From Lentibacter algarum (lineage in GTDB: Bacteria > Pseudomonadota > Alphaproteobacteria > Rhodobacterales > Rhodobacteraceae): a stretch of 64,000 bases of DNA. The stretch covers positions 248,001-312,000 of the forward strand of contig NZ_JAHKQI010000005.1 in the NCBI RefSeq assembly GCF_018860975.1. Reading direction: 5' to 3'. The translations under genes and the position numbers were made by a program. Each line of letters begins with the position of its first letter. Positions within the stretch are counted from its first letter, which is position 1. The notes below the pieces were generated by a model, which saw only the letters and a list, made by a program, of their open reading frames with translations, did no database searches and was not told the origin of the DNA. Shown here piece by piece: positions 54,639 through 62,837 of this stretch.

Positions 54639-56489
54639 ATGCACGCCTACCGCAGCCAAACTTGCGCAGAATTGACCAAAGCCAACGTTGGCGAAACCGT
54701 TCGCCTTTCCGGTTGGGTCAATCGTATCCGCGATCACGGCGGCATCCTGTTCATTGATTTGCGCGACACCCACGGCATCACGCAGGTGTTGTGTGACCCC
54801 GACAGCGCCGCTTTTGCCGAGGTCGAGAAAGTGCGCAGCGAGTTCTGCATTCGCATTGATGGCGAAGTGAAGGCCCGCGACGCTGATCTGGTAAACCCGA
54901 AGCTGCCCACTGGCGAAATTGAGGTGTTCATCCGCGAGATCGAAGTGCTCGGCGCCGCTGAAGAGCTGCCGCTTATGGTGTTTGGCGAGCAGGAATACCC
55001 TGAAGAAACCCGCCTGCGCTATCGCTACCTCGACTTGCGCCGCGAGAAGATGCAGAAAAACATGCACCTGCGTTCTGATCTGGTGGCCTCCATCCGCAAG
55101 CGCATGTGGGAGAAAGACTTCCGCGAGTATCAAACGCCGATCATCACCGCCTCCAGCCCGGAAGGCGCGCGCGACTTCCTCGTGCCGTCACGTCTGCACC
55201 CCGGTAAGTTTTACGCCCTGCCGCAGGCACCGCAGCAGTTCAAACAGCTGATCATGGTTTCCGGCTTTGACAAATACTTCCAGATCGCGCCGTGCTTTCG
55301 CGACGAAGACCCGCGCGCCGACCGCTCACCAACCGACTTCTACCAGCTCGACCTTGAGATGAGCTTTGTCACCCAGCAAGACGTGTTCGACACCATCCAA
55401 CCCGTCATGCAAGGCGTGTTTGAAGAGTTCGGCGGCGGCAAAAAAGTTGACACCGTCTGGGAGCAGATCTCCTACAAGGACGCCGCCAAGTGGTATGGCT
55501 CTGATAAGCCCGACCTGCGCAATCCGATCAAGATGCAAGACTGCTCCGAGCACTTCCGCGGCTCGGGCTTTGCGATCTTTGCCAAACTCTTGGAGCAAGA
55601 AGGCACCGAAGTGCGCGCCATCCCTGCGCCAACCGGCGGCAGCCGCAAGTTCTGCGACCGCATGAATGCCTTTGCGCAAAAAGAAGGCCTGCCTGGCATG
55701 GGCTACATCTTCTGGCGTGACAAAACCGCTGACTCAGTGGCGCAAGAACTCGGCATCACCGTCAAAGAAGCGCAAGCCAAGATGAAAGCCGGCGAAGTTG
55801 AAGGCGGCATGGAAGCTGCTGGCCCGCTCGCCAAGAACATCGGCCCCGAGCGCACCGAGGCGATCCGCCAGCAGCTCGGCCTTGGTGTCGGCGACGCGGC
55901 CTTCTTCCTTGGCGGCAAACCCAAAGCCTTTGAAGCCGTCGCCGGACGCGCGCGCAACGAGATAGGCAACGAGCTTGGCCTGACCGACACCAACCGCTTC
56001 GCCTTCTGCTGGATCGTTGACTTCCCGATCTACGAGCAAGACGAAGAAACAGGCAAGATCGACTTTGAACACAACCCGTTCTCAATGCCACAAGGCGGCA
56101 TGGAAGCGCTTGAGGGCAATCCACTCGAAGTGCTCGGCTACCAATATGACCTTGCTTGCAACGGCTACGAGCTCGTTTCCGGCGCGATCCGTAACCACAA
56201 GCCGGAGATCATGTTCAAAGCCTTCGAAATCGCTGGCTACGGCAAAGATGAAGTCGAAAAGCGCTTTGGTGGTATGGTCAACGCCTTCCAATACGGCGCC
56301 CCGCCCCACGGCGGTTGCGCGGCAGGCATCGACCGCATGGTGATGCTGCTGGCAGATGAGCAAAACATCCGCGAAGTCATCATGTTCCCGATGAACCAGC
56401 GCGCCGAAGACTTGATGATGAACGCGCCAAACGAGCCGCTTTCAGAGCAACTGATGGAGCTTAACCTGCGCGTCATCCCGCAGGACTAA
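54639..56489 (+). CDS. aspS: Aspartyl-tRNA synthetase
   Basis: A protein of 616 residues started at ATG 54639 behind AAGGA. The N-terminal anticodon-binding OB fold ([21 protein letters not shown]) is followed by the class II catalytic core: motif 2 [24 protein letters not shown] is seen as [14 protein letters not shown], the bacterial GAD insertion lies in the middle, and motif 3 is [13 protein letters not shown]. It charges tRNA-Asp, and in organisms without asparaginyl-tRNA synthetase also tRNA-Asn. Whether it discriminates cannot be told here. A strong terminator follows the gene. Confidence 0.96.
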   Translation: MHAYRSQTCAELTKANVGETVRLSGWVNRIRDHGGILFIDLRDTHGITQVLCDPDSAAFAEVEKVRSEFCIRIDGEVKARDADLVNPKLPTGEIEVFIREIEVLGAAEELPLMVFGEQEYPEETRLRYRYLDLRREKMQKNMHLRSDLVASIRKRMWEKDFREYQTPIITASSPEGARDFLVPSRLHPGKFYALPQAPQQFKQLIMVSGFDKYFQIAPCFRDEDPRADRSPTDFYQLDLEMSFVTQQDVFDTIQPVMQGVFEEFGGGKKVDTVWEQISYKDAAKWYGSDKPDLRNPIKMQDCSEHFRGSGFAIFAKLLEQEGTEVRAIPAPTGGSRKFCDRMNAFAQKEGLPGMGYIFWRDKTADSVAQELGITVKEAQAKMKAGEVEGGMEAAGPLAKNIGPERTEAIRQQLGLGVGDAAFFLGGKPKAFEAVAGRARNEIGNELGLTDTNRFAFCWIVDFPIYEQDEETGKIDFEHNPFSMPQGGMEALEGNPLEVLGYQYDLACNGYELVSGAIRNHKPEIMFKAFEIAGYGKDEVEKRFGGMVNAFQYGAPPHGGCAAGIDRMVMLLADEQNIREVIMFPMNQRAEDLMMNAPNEPLSEQLMELNLRVIPQD

Positions 56490-56508
56490 AGCACAGTTTC
56501 GCCGATCA

Positions 56509-56544
56509 AAACCGCACGCGTGTCGAAAGGCTCGCGTGCGGTTT
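56509..56544 (+). terminator. Terminator of aspS
   Basis: AAACCGCACGCG (56509-56520) and CGCGTGCGGTTT (56533-56544) form a perfect 12-bp stem with a 12-base loop, followed by CGTTTG, 19 bp after the aspS stop. Confidence 0.75.
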
Positions 56545-56583
56545 CGTTTGTGCTAAACTCCTCTGAGAAACCGGAGCAACCCC

Positions 56584-57978
56584 GTGAGTTTTGATCGCAC
56601 CCTCGCCGAAATCCGCTTTGGCACCGGCCTGTCACCGCGCCTGCGTGGGCCGCGCAACATTGACGATATGTTGCGACGATTGCGTGGGGAAGACAAAGCC
56701 GCAAAGCGCTACAAAATCGAACCATATGAAGACTTTGCAGAGCGTTTGGCGCGGATGTCAGAGCAGTTGCGTCTCCGGCGTGAAAACCGCGGAAAGCCCG
56801 AGGGCAAAGAAGCCGAAAAGCAAATCGCTGTCGAGAAGCGGCGCGCCCGCAAAGCCCAGCACCGCTGGCTCTGGCAGACATTGCGGCGGCGTGCACACAC
56901 CCAAGACGGGCTGCGCGAGCGGCTGTCGTTTTTCTGGGCCGATCACTTCACCGCGCGTGGCAAAGTCAACATCATGAAGCGGGCCAGCGCGCCCTATGTC
57001 GAAAGCGCGATCCGACCGCATGTTAACGGCAATTTCGCTGATATGCTCAAAGCGGTATTGGCGCAGCCCGTAATGCTGCAATATCTTGATCAGAAGTACT
57101 CGATGGGCCCGGACAGCCGCGTGGGCCTTTTGCCTGCAAGCCGCAAAAAAGGCCGCGGGTTGAACGAAAACCTTGCGCGAGAATTACTTGAACTGCACAC
57201 ACTTGGCGTTGATGGCAACTATAGCCAGACAGATGTATTCGAACTCGCCGAGCTGCTCACGGGGCTGACCTATACGCCGCAGGGCAGCTTTCAGTTTCGG
57301 GGCGACTATGCACAACCGGGAGCCGAACATGTTCTCGGTGTTGACTACGGCGGCGGTGACGCCACGCTTGCTGATGTGCATGCTGTGCTTGAGCGGCTCG
57401 CGCTTCACCCTGACACCGCGCGGCATCTGGCAACAAAACTGGCGGTGCATTTTGTGTCCGACGCGCCCGATCCAATGCTGATCGCGCATCTTGAAGCGCG
57501 GTATAACAGCAGCGGCGGTAACCTAGGCGCCATGACCGAAGCGCTGCTGGAACACCCTGCCGCGTGGTCGCCGGAGCCGGGCAATGTGAAGCAACCGATC
57601 GATTTCGTCGGCTCGGCCTTGCGTGCGCTCAATGTCTCGAACGAGGCGATCAACGTCAACGACTGGAAGCGCATTCGCGAGCTTGTCGCGGTGCCGTTGC
57701 GTCTCATGGGGCAGACCTGGGAAGAGCCTGTCGGGCCTGACGGCTGGCCCGAAGATGACAGCGCGTGGATCACACCTCAGCGCTTTGCGGCGCGTGTCGG
57801 CTGGGCAATGAGCGCTCCGACGATATTCTCTCCGAGCCTGCCTGACCCGCGCGAGTTTGTTGTTGGTGCGCTCGGAACACGGGCGAGCGACGAGGTGCTG
57901 TTTGCCGCGCGTGCCGCCGAAGACCGTGCAACAGGTGTGGGGCTGGTTCTGGCCTCGCCCGCGTTTCAAAGGATGTAA
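56584..57978 (+). CDS. DUF1800 family protein (no visible signal peptide)
   Basis: A protein of 464 residues with a GTG start at 56584 behind GGAG. The family core is recognisable: LRERLSFFWADHFTARGKVN, then MLQYLDQKYSMGPDSR, NENLARELLELHTLGVDGNYSQTDVFELAELLTGLTY (seen as NLARELLELHTLGVDGNYSQ), and HPDTARHLATKLAVHFVSD. The function is unknown; the family almost always occurs beside DUF1501, as here with a two-base gap. The N-terminus MSFDRTLAEIRFGTGLSPRL has no signal sequence, whereas the partner has one for Tat export. Confidence 0.85.
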   Translation: MSFDRTLAEIRFGTGLSPRLRGPRNIDDMLRRLRGEDKAAKRYKIEPYEDFAERLARMSEQLRLRRENRGKPEGKEAEKQIAVEKRRARKAQHRWLWQTLRRRAHTQDGLRERLSFFWADHFTARGKVNIMKRASAPYVESAIRPHVNGNFADMLKAVLAQPVMLQYLDQKYSMGPDSRVGLLPASRKKGRGLNENLARELLELHTLGVDGNYSQTDVFELAELLTGLTYTPQGSFQFRGDYAQPGAEHVLGVDYGGGDATLADVHAVLERLALHPDTARHLATKLAVHFVSDAPDPMLIAHLEARYNSSGGNLGAMTEALLEHPAAWSPEPGNVKQPIDFVGSALRALNVSNEAINVNDWKRIRELVAVPLRLMGQTWEEPVGPDGWPEDDSAWITPQRFAARVGWAMSAPTIFSPSLPDPREFVVGALGTRASDEVLFAARAAEDRATGVGLVLASPAFQRM

Positions 57979-57980
57979 CG

Positions 57981-59228
57981 ATGGCCAAGCTCACCCTTTC
58001 GCGCCGCAGTTTTCTGCATGGTCTCGGTTGTTCGGTTGCCGCAAGCCCGTTTCTGACGCCCGTAACCTTTGCCAGTGGCAACTGGGACAATCGCCTTGTT
58101 GTGATCATTCTGCGGGGCGGCATGGACGGGCTCGACGTTGTACGCCCCTATGGCGACAGCGGTTTTTCCAGCCTGCGAGGCCGTGCAGCGCAGGCTGAAA
58201 TGGGTGGAAAAGACAGTCCGCAAGACCTCGACGGTTTCTTTGCTCTGCACCCCGCTCTTTCAGGCTTGATGCCGCTTTGGCAGGCGGGTGAGCTTGGTTT
58301 TGCGCATGCGGTTTCGACACCCTACCGCGACAAGCGTTCGCATTTTGACGGGCAGGATTTGCTTGAGGCCGGCAGCGCTGCGGTAAGCGGAATTGCCCGT
58401 GACGGCTGGCTCAACCGGCTGTTGCAAAGCTATGCCGGAACCACGAGCGAGACGGCTTATGCCGTGGGCCGCGGCGATATGCTGCTGATGAAGGGCGCGG
58501 CAGAGGTTGCCAATTGGTCCCCCGACGCGGGGCTTTACGGGCTAAGCGAACAGGGCGCTCGGTTGGCTGAACACGTCATGCAAAGTGACCCGCTGTTTGC
58601 AGAGGCATTTGCCGAGGCGACAGTGCTGTCTGACGAAACCGACGGTGCCGAAGGTATCGGCATGAGCGGCGAGAGCGCAGATGAAGCGATGGGCATGATG
58701 TCAACCAACGCTGCGAAAGCAGGCAAGGGCGGGGGCCACAAGCAGATCGCACAATTTGCCGCTGGAAAGCTGCGTCAGGACAGCCGCATTGCCGCGTTTT
58801 CTCTCAACGGGTGGGACACGCACGCCAAACAAGACCGCGCCTTGTTGCGCCCGCTCAACCGGTTGGGTGACGTGGTGAGCACCCTCAAAAACGAGCTCGG
58901 AACTGAAGTCTGGGGCAAGACTGCGGTGGTTGCGATGACAGAGTTTGGCCGCACAGCAAAGCTCAACGGCAACGGCGGTTCCGACCACGGAACTGGCGGT
59001 TTGATGGTGATGTCAGGCGGTGCCTTGCGCGGCAAACGTGTTTGGACAGACTGGCCGGGGCTCGACGAGGCCAGTCTCTATCAGCGGCGTGATCTGATGC
59101 CGACCCGCGATGTGCGGGCCTACTCAGGCTGGCTTATGCGTGAGCTATTCGGCTTTGATAAGCGCCTGCTCGAAACAACGATCTTCCCCGGCCTTGAGCT
59201 GGGAAATGATCCGGGGTTACTTGCCTAG
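57981..59228 (+). CDS. DUF1501 family Tat-exported protein
   Basis: A protein of 415 residues beginning at ATG 57981 behind AAAGGAT. The N-terminus LTLSRRSFLHGLGCSVAASP is a twin-arginine signal, so the protein is exported folded. The core has the sulfatase-like DUF1501 layout: VVIILRGGMDGLDVV, HPALSGLMPLWQAGELGFAHA, YRDKRSHFDGQDLLE, FSLNGWDTHAKQD, TAVVAMTEFGRTAKLNGNGG with GSDHGTGGLM. The alkaline-phosphatase-superfamily resemblance suggests a metal-dependent hydrolase. It forms an operon with the DUF1800 gene. A hairpin with a small bulge (59214-59241) lies over its stop. Confidence 0.85.
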   Translation: MAKLTLSRRSFLHGLGCSVAASPFLTPVTFASGNWDNRLVVIILRGGMDGLDVVRPYGDSGFSSLRGRAAQAEMGGKDSPQDLDGFFALHPALSGLMPLWQAGELGFAHAVSTPYRDKRSHFDGQDLLEAGSAAVSGIARDGWLNRLLQSYAGTTSETAYAVGRGDMLLMKGAAEVANWSPDAGLYGLSEQGARLAEHVMQSDPLFAEAFAEATVLSDETDGAEGIGMSGESADEAMGMMSTNAAKAGKGGGHKQIAQFAAGKLRQDSRIAAFSLNGWDTHAKQDRALLRPLNRLGDVVSTLKNELGTEVWGKTAVVAMTEFGRTAKLNGNGGSDHGTGGLMVMSGGALRGKRVWTDWPGLDEASLYQRRDLMPTRDVRAYSGWLMRELFGFDKRLLETTIFPGLELGNDPGLLA

Positions 59229-59234
59229 TCAAGG

Positions 59235-59420
59235 TTAACCCGTGAAAGGCTCAAACTCTTCAAGATATTCACCTGTGTTGTCTGTCAGGTCGATAGCACC
59301 AGTTTGAACTGCGCCAAAAACGGCGGCACAAAGTGACAGCACGCCAGCAACCAGAACAACCCAGTCAACTGTAACAGCGCCTTTTTCTTCGCTTACGAAT
59401 CTCTGAAAAAACGTTTCCAT
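59235..59420 (-). CDS. Flp-like type IVb prepilin
   Basis: A protein of 61 residues with a strong GGAGG-type site. The charged leader METFFQRFVSEEKG is followed by the hydrophobic AVTVDWVVLVAGVLSLCAAV, so a class III prepilin cleavage after Gly14 is likely, with Asp at position 5 of the mature chain in place of the usual Glu. The tail is acidic. Flp pilins form tight-adherence pili, but no tad or cpa genes are in the window. It might instead be a pseudopilin. It converges on the DUF1501 gene with six bases between stops. Confidence 0.65.
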   Translation of the reverse strand: METFFQRFVSEEKGAVTVDWVVLVAGVLSLCAAVFGAVQTGAIDLTDNTGEYLEEFEPFTG

Positions 59421-59529
59421 ATTCTTCCTCCTTGCAGACTCTAGCCTGCTTTCTGAAGGTCTGTATCGCCAGAGAATGTGGCGCTTTGTGGCCGCTGCTG
59501 GGGTGATTGCGTGTTGGCGACTGCACCGG

Positions 59530-60246
59530 TCATATCGCGATCGGCCGTTCCAGACGCTCTTGTATCATCCCCGCAAGTTTGGCGATGCTTTGGGCGGTGG
59601 GCTTGTCGCCTGTATGGGCGCGGGCAAGCTCTTCTCCGGCAGCGGCGAGGGCGTGATCATGGGCACTCTTGGCAACGCCCGTCACAAATTGTGCCAGATA
59701 CCCAAGAGCAACAGGCTCGTGGCCATCGCTGATCAGGTTGGCGACATGTGTCAGATCATCGTTGAACGAGAGCGGATCAGGGCGCACGGTTTCATTCACA
59801 ACAACGCGTGGTCCGCTGGGGCAACGCTCCTTGGGCAAATGCGCCAGAACGGTTTGCTGAAATGTGCCAATGCTATCAATCGGCTTGGCCATAAAGCTAT
59901 GTGCTCCAGCTTCTAGTGCTTTGGTTTCAAGCTGGTCTTCACCCGAAATGCCGATGATAACATCAATCTTGGGCGTGGCCTGTGCCAGTTCTTTGATCAA
60001 GTCGAGCCCCGAGCCGTCAGGCAGGCCCAAGTCGATCATGATCACCGACGGGCGATAAACCTGCAAATGCCGTCTTGCCGAGGCGATGCAATCTGCCCGC
60101 CTGATGCGGGCCCCCGAGCGTAGACACAACAAGCGCATGGCCTCGCAGGCATAGCGGCTGTCTTCAACAACAAGCACTGTTAGCCCCAAGAGAGGGCGCG
60201 CGGCAGTCGGGTTGGTTTGTAATGTCAGTTCGGTGAAGTCGTCCAT
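59530..60246 (-). CDS. Response regulator with an unassigned helical C-terminal domain
   Basis: A protein of 238 residues. Residues 22-135 form a receiver domain with the acidic pair Glu28-Asp29 (VLVVEDSR), phospho-acceptor Asp72 (MIDLGLPDGSG), Ser101 and Lys121 (FMAKPID). The remaining 100 residues are mostly helical (LGYLAQFVTGVAKSAHDHAL and following) and show no DNA-binding or enzymatic motif I know; they may be a dimerisation or phosphotransfer-like domain. No histidine kinase gene is next to it. It lies 109 bp upstream of the Flp-like gene on the same strand, so a link to pili is possible. Confidence 0.8.
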   Translation of the reverse strand: MDDFTELTLQTNPTAARPLLGLTVLVVEDSRYACEAMRLLCLRSGARIRRADCIASARRHLQVYRPSVIMIDLGLPDGSGLDLIKELAQATPKIDVIIGISGEDQLETKALEAGAHSFMAKPIDSIGTFQQTVLAHLPKERCPSGPRVVVNETVRPDPLSFNDDLTHVANLISDGHEPVALGYLAQFVTGVAKSAHDHALAAAGEELARAHTGDKPTAQSIAKLAGMIQERLERPIAI

Positions 60247-60398
60247 GTAGGCAGCTCCTTTTGGCAGAATTAGCAGATATTCAGAAAACTTTACGCATCC
60301 AGCCCTAACGAGAGGTTAACCAAGAGGGTGCGACCTCAAGTATTCTTGCGGGCGGCGCTTTGACGGGCCATAAGCGGGAAAACCAATTGGAGAAAACC

Positions 60399-60803
60399 AT
60401 GATCGGTCGCCTGAACCACGTTGCAATCGCTGTTCCAGATCTTGATGCAGCCATCGCTCAATATGCCGGCACCCTTGGCGCTGATGTCGGCGCACCGCAG
60501 GATGAGCCTGACCACGGGGTCACCGTTGTGTTCATCGAACTGCCGAACACCAAGATCGAGCTGCTCTATCCTTTGGGCGAGGGCAGCCCTATTCAGGGAT
60601 TTCTCGACAAGAACCCCGCAGGCGGCATCCACCACATCTGCTATGAAGTCGACGACATCCTCGTCGCGCGTGACAAACTCAAGGCCGATGGCGCGCGCGT
60701 TTTGGGCACGGGTGAGCCAAAGATCGGCGCACATGGCAAACCGGTGCTGTTCCTGCACCCCAAAGACTTTAACGGTTGCCTCGTTGAGCTAGAGCAGGTC
60801 TGA
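60399..60803 (+). CDS. mce: Methylmalonyl-CoA epimerase
   Basis: A protein of 134 residues, the usual length, started at ATG 60399 after TTGGAGAAAA. It has the vicinal-oxygen-chelate fold: GRLNHVAIAVPDLDAAIAQY with the first metal His, the middle IELPNTKIELLYP, GGIHHICYEVDDI with a second His, and the end HPKDFNGCLVELEQV with the Glu. It interconverts the (S) and (R) forms of methylmalonyl-CoA in propionate and branched-chain breakdown and in the ethylmalonyl-CoA pathway. The DUF1467 gene follows three bases later, a pairing I have seen in this group. Confidence 0.92.
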   Translation: MIGRLNHVAIAVPDLDAAIAQYAGTLGADVGAPQDEPDHGVTVVFIELPNTKIELLYPLGEGSPIQGFLDKNPAGGIHHICYEVDDILVARDKLKADGARVLGTGEPKIGAHGKPVLFLHPKDFNGCLVELEQV

Positions 60804-60806
60804 GCC

Positions 60807-61103
60807 ATGGGTATTACATCAGCCATCGTGCTTTATGCGGTTTTGTGGTTCGTGACGTTCCTGATGATCATTCCCATCCGGCTCAAAACGCAAGGCGATG
60901 TTGGCGAGATCGAGCCGGGCACGCAGGCTGGCGCACCAGTCGAGCACAACCTCAAGCCCAAGGCGATCATCACCTCGCTTATCGCGGCGACGCTCTGGGC
61001 GGTGATCTTCTACATCGTGACCAGCGGCACAATCACAGTGCGTGATCTAGACTGGTTCAACCGGATGGACCCTGCCGCTGAAGCTGGTGAAACAGGTGCG
61101 TAA
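60807..61103 (+). CDS. DUF1467 family membrane protein
   Basis: A protein of 98 residues with two membrane helices (TSAIVLYAVLWFVTFLMIIP and IITSLIAATLWAVIFYIVTS). The link between them, RLKTQGDVGEIEPGTQAGAP, is the recognisable family phrase. The function is unknown. It is translated right after the epimerase gene. The last 47 bases overlap the end of the convergent EI24-family gene, one of the larger convergent overlaps of the window. Confidence 0.85.
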   Translation: MGITSAIVLYAVLWFVTFLMIIPIRLKTQGDVGEIEPGTQAGAPVEHNLKPKAIITSLIAATLWAVIFYIVTSGTITVRDLDWFNRMDPAAEAGETGA

Positions 61104-61764
61104 ACGTTGCCGCGCCTAGGATCGGCACAAACAGGTTGACCAACGGGATGCTGAGTGGTGCGGCCATCAGGATGCCCGCGAACCAGATAGTAATGAAATG
61201 TTTGCGGCGCAGCTGCACAGCCCCTGCGCGGCCAAGACGGCGCATGGCGGCGAGGGTGAAATATTCACGCCCGAGCAAAAAGCCGTTCAGCCCCCAGAAA
61301 ATGAACAGCGCGAACGGTGCGAACATCGCATATAGGATCAGCGCAAGAATGTTGGCCCCGATCAGTATGCCCAGAAAGTTGAGCGTATCGCGCAGCGAGT
61401 CACCGAAACTGGCGCGGGGGATTGGCGGCAACTCGGGATAGTGCACATCTTCTACGGCCTTGGCGACGTCATCAAGAAACATCGAGGTGATCGTCGAAGC
61501 AACCGGCACCATCAGGAAGATCGACAACACCATCATAAAAATGAATGACGCCCCTGAGAGCAAGTCATTCAGCCAGGTGACTTCGCCGATCAGGGGGATG
61601 TAGGCCTCAGGGCCAACCATCGCTTCGATGACCCACAATAGAGCTGCATAGGCTCCGACAAGCAGCGCTAAAGTGAGCGCAACACCGAGCGCAAGCACCT
61701 TCAGAAAGCGCGCATCACCAAGCTGGCTGATGGCAGCAAAGAAAGACGTAAAGATCATACCCAT
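61057..61764 (-). CDS. EI24 domain (CysZ-like) membrane protein
   Basis: A protein of 235 residues with about four or five membrane helices. A start at the ATG complement of 61762-61764 overlaps the upstream nitroreductase stop; a second ATG lies two codons later, and neither has a clear site. The family pattern includes SFGDSLRDTLNFLGILIGAN and FALFIFWGLNGFLLGREYF (seen as the GFLLGREYF block). CysZ moves sulfate in E. coli, but most EI24 proteins are uncharacterised, so no substrate is claimed. It forms an operon with the nitroreductase. Confidence 0.75.
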   Translation of the reverse strand: MGMIFTSFFAAISQLGDARFLKVLALGVALTLALLVGAYAALLWVIEAMVGPEAYIPLIGEVTWLNDLLSGASFIFMMVLSIFLMVPVASTITSMFLDDVAKAVEDVHYPELPPIPRASFGDSLRDTLNFLGILIGANILALILYAMFAPFALFIFWGLNGFLLGREYFTLAAMRRLGRAGAVQLRRKHFITIWFAGILMAAPLSIPLVNLFVPILGAATFTHLFHQLQRQGPSG

Positions 61765-62327
61765 GTTGTTTTCGCTTTCACGTCTGGGCGCGGTCGCTCG
61801 GGCGCTGGAGCGGTTTCTGTGGCGATATGAATAAAACCTGCGATGCTCTCATGTGCAGCCAGCCCCAAGGCACCTTCAACAAAGCCGCGGTCGTGGCTTG
61901 GCGCGCCCGACAACCAGTTCGCGCCCCAGCCCGAGGCCAAGGCCGCATTCACAAGCGACAGGCAGACCGCTCCAGCAGAATATACCTGCTCGATTTCGGG
62001 CACCTTTTCGGAAGGAACGGGAGAAACAACAACCGCAACAGCGCAAGTGCCCATGTCAAACTGGGCGCGGGCTTTGGCGGTTTTCTCAGCGTCTTCTCCA
62101 GCATTCGCGGAGGCCTGCTCGGCGGCATCTGCAAGTTTCGGCATAGCTGCGCCCTCAATGACAACAAAGCGCCACGGCTCCAGTTTGCCGTGGTCAGGCA
62201 CGCGCGCGGCAATTTCAAGCAGGGCTTCAAGCTCGGCGCGGCTTGGGCCGGGGGCTTGCAGCGTTTTGGCTGGCCGCGAACGGCGGGTTTTTAGAAACTC
62301 TAAGGCTGCGTCGTTGCGTGGTGGCAT
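61755..62327 (-). CDS. Nitroreductase family protein (YdjA-type)
   Basis: A protein of 190 residues started at the ATG whose complement is 62325-62327, with GGAG upstream. It shows the FMN-binding features of the short YdjA type: RRSRPAKTLQAPGPSRAEL near the start, ARVPDHGKLEPWRFVVIEG, and the late GWGANWLSGAPSHDRGFVEG. Members transfer hydride from NAD(P)H to nitro- or quinone-like compounds; the natural substrate is unknown. The ten-base overlap with the EI24 gene shows co-transcription. Confidence 0.85.
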   Translation of the reverse strand: MPPRNDAALEFLKTRRSRPAKTLQAPGPSRAELEALLEIAARVPDHGKLEPWRFVVIEGAAMPKLADAAEQASANAGEDAEKTAKARAQFDMGTCAVAVVVSPVPSEKVPEIEQVYSAGAVCLSLVNAALASGWGANWLSGAPSHDRGFVEGALGLAAHESIAGFIHIATETAPAPERPRPDVKAKTTWV

Positions 62328-62837
62328 GTATTTCTCCGGGCTCCGGGGGCTGGTCAGGTTGGTGCTCTCCTTGATGTCGGGTGAACAGGGGCAAACGTCA
62401 AGCCGTTTGGACAAGTGATTCTCCACAGGCTGAGCGGTTTCAGGGGCGAAAACGGATTGTTGCGACGGTCAATAGACGGGCAATAGGAGGTGTGATGCAG
62501 GTAGAGGGGCGCGTGCACCAAAAGGGCGCACACTCACAACCTAATGGCGATCACACGGAGTGATGCTGCAGTTGAGGGCTGAAAGCGGCGCTTAAGTGGT
62601 TTATAACGACATTTTGATCGCGCTTCGGCCTTGATGTGAAAGCCGAAGAACAGTTTGAAAACACAAGCAATACACCGCCTTACATCGGCTGAGAGGGTGG
62701 TCTCCTCTGGCAGACGGGCTTGCCGGATCGGAAAACCGCGCTTAGGGTCATAGATGACTGTCTACGGACGAGCCGTAGATACCGCCTGTAATGGCGGCAA
62801 ATGAAACGAAGGGCGACAACGCCTATGGGAGATACAC
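62328..62837 (+). promoter_or_regulatory. 510-bp intergenic region with a hairpin-rich leader before an ABC substrate-binding protein
   Basis: No convincing gene is present; a 60-codon frame at 62381 is probably chance. The right part contains CTTCGGC/GCCGAAG (62623-62648), TCTACGG/CCGTAGA with the loop ACGAG (62761-62779), CCGCC/GGCGG (62782-62797) and GGGCG/CGCCT (62811-62824), all before a GGGAG site 8 bp from the start codon. TTGAAA at 62655 could be a -35, but its -10 is poor. The hairpins suggest a structured mRNA leader. I cannot match it to a known riboswitch. Confidence 0.4.

Noticed and set aside
62686-62720. TPP riboswitch, because of CTGAGAGGGT
   Set aside because: The second conserved half (ACCTGAT...GGATAATGCCAG type) is missing.
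62755-62800. Guanidine riboswitch (mini-ykkC or ykkC-III) in the leader of the last gene
   Set aside because: The ACGA sequence is in a five-base loop and the next hairpin has a TGTAAT loop, so the required tandem ACGR loops and the ykkC-III core are absent.
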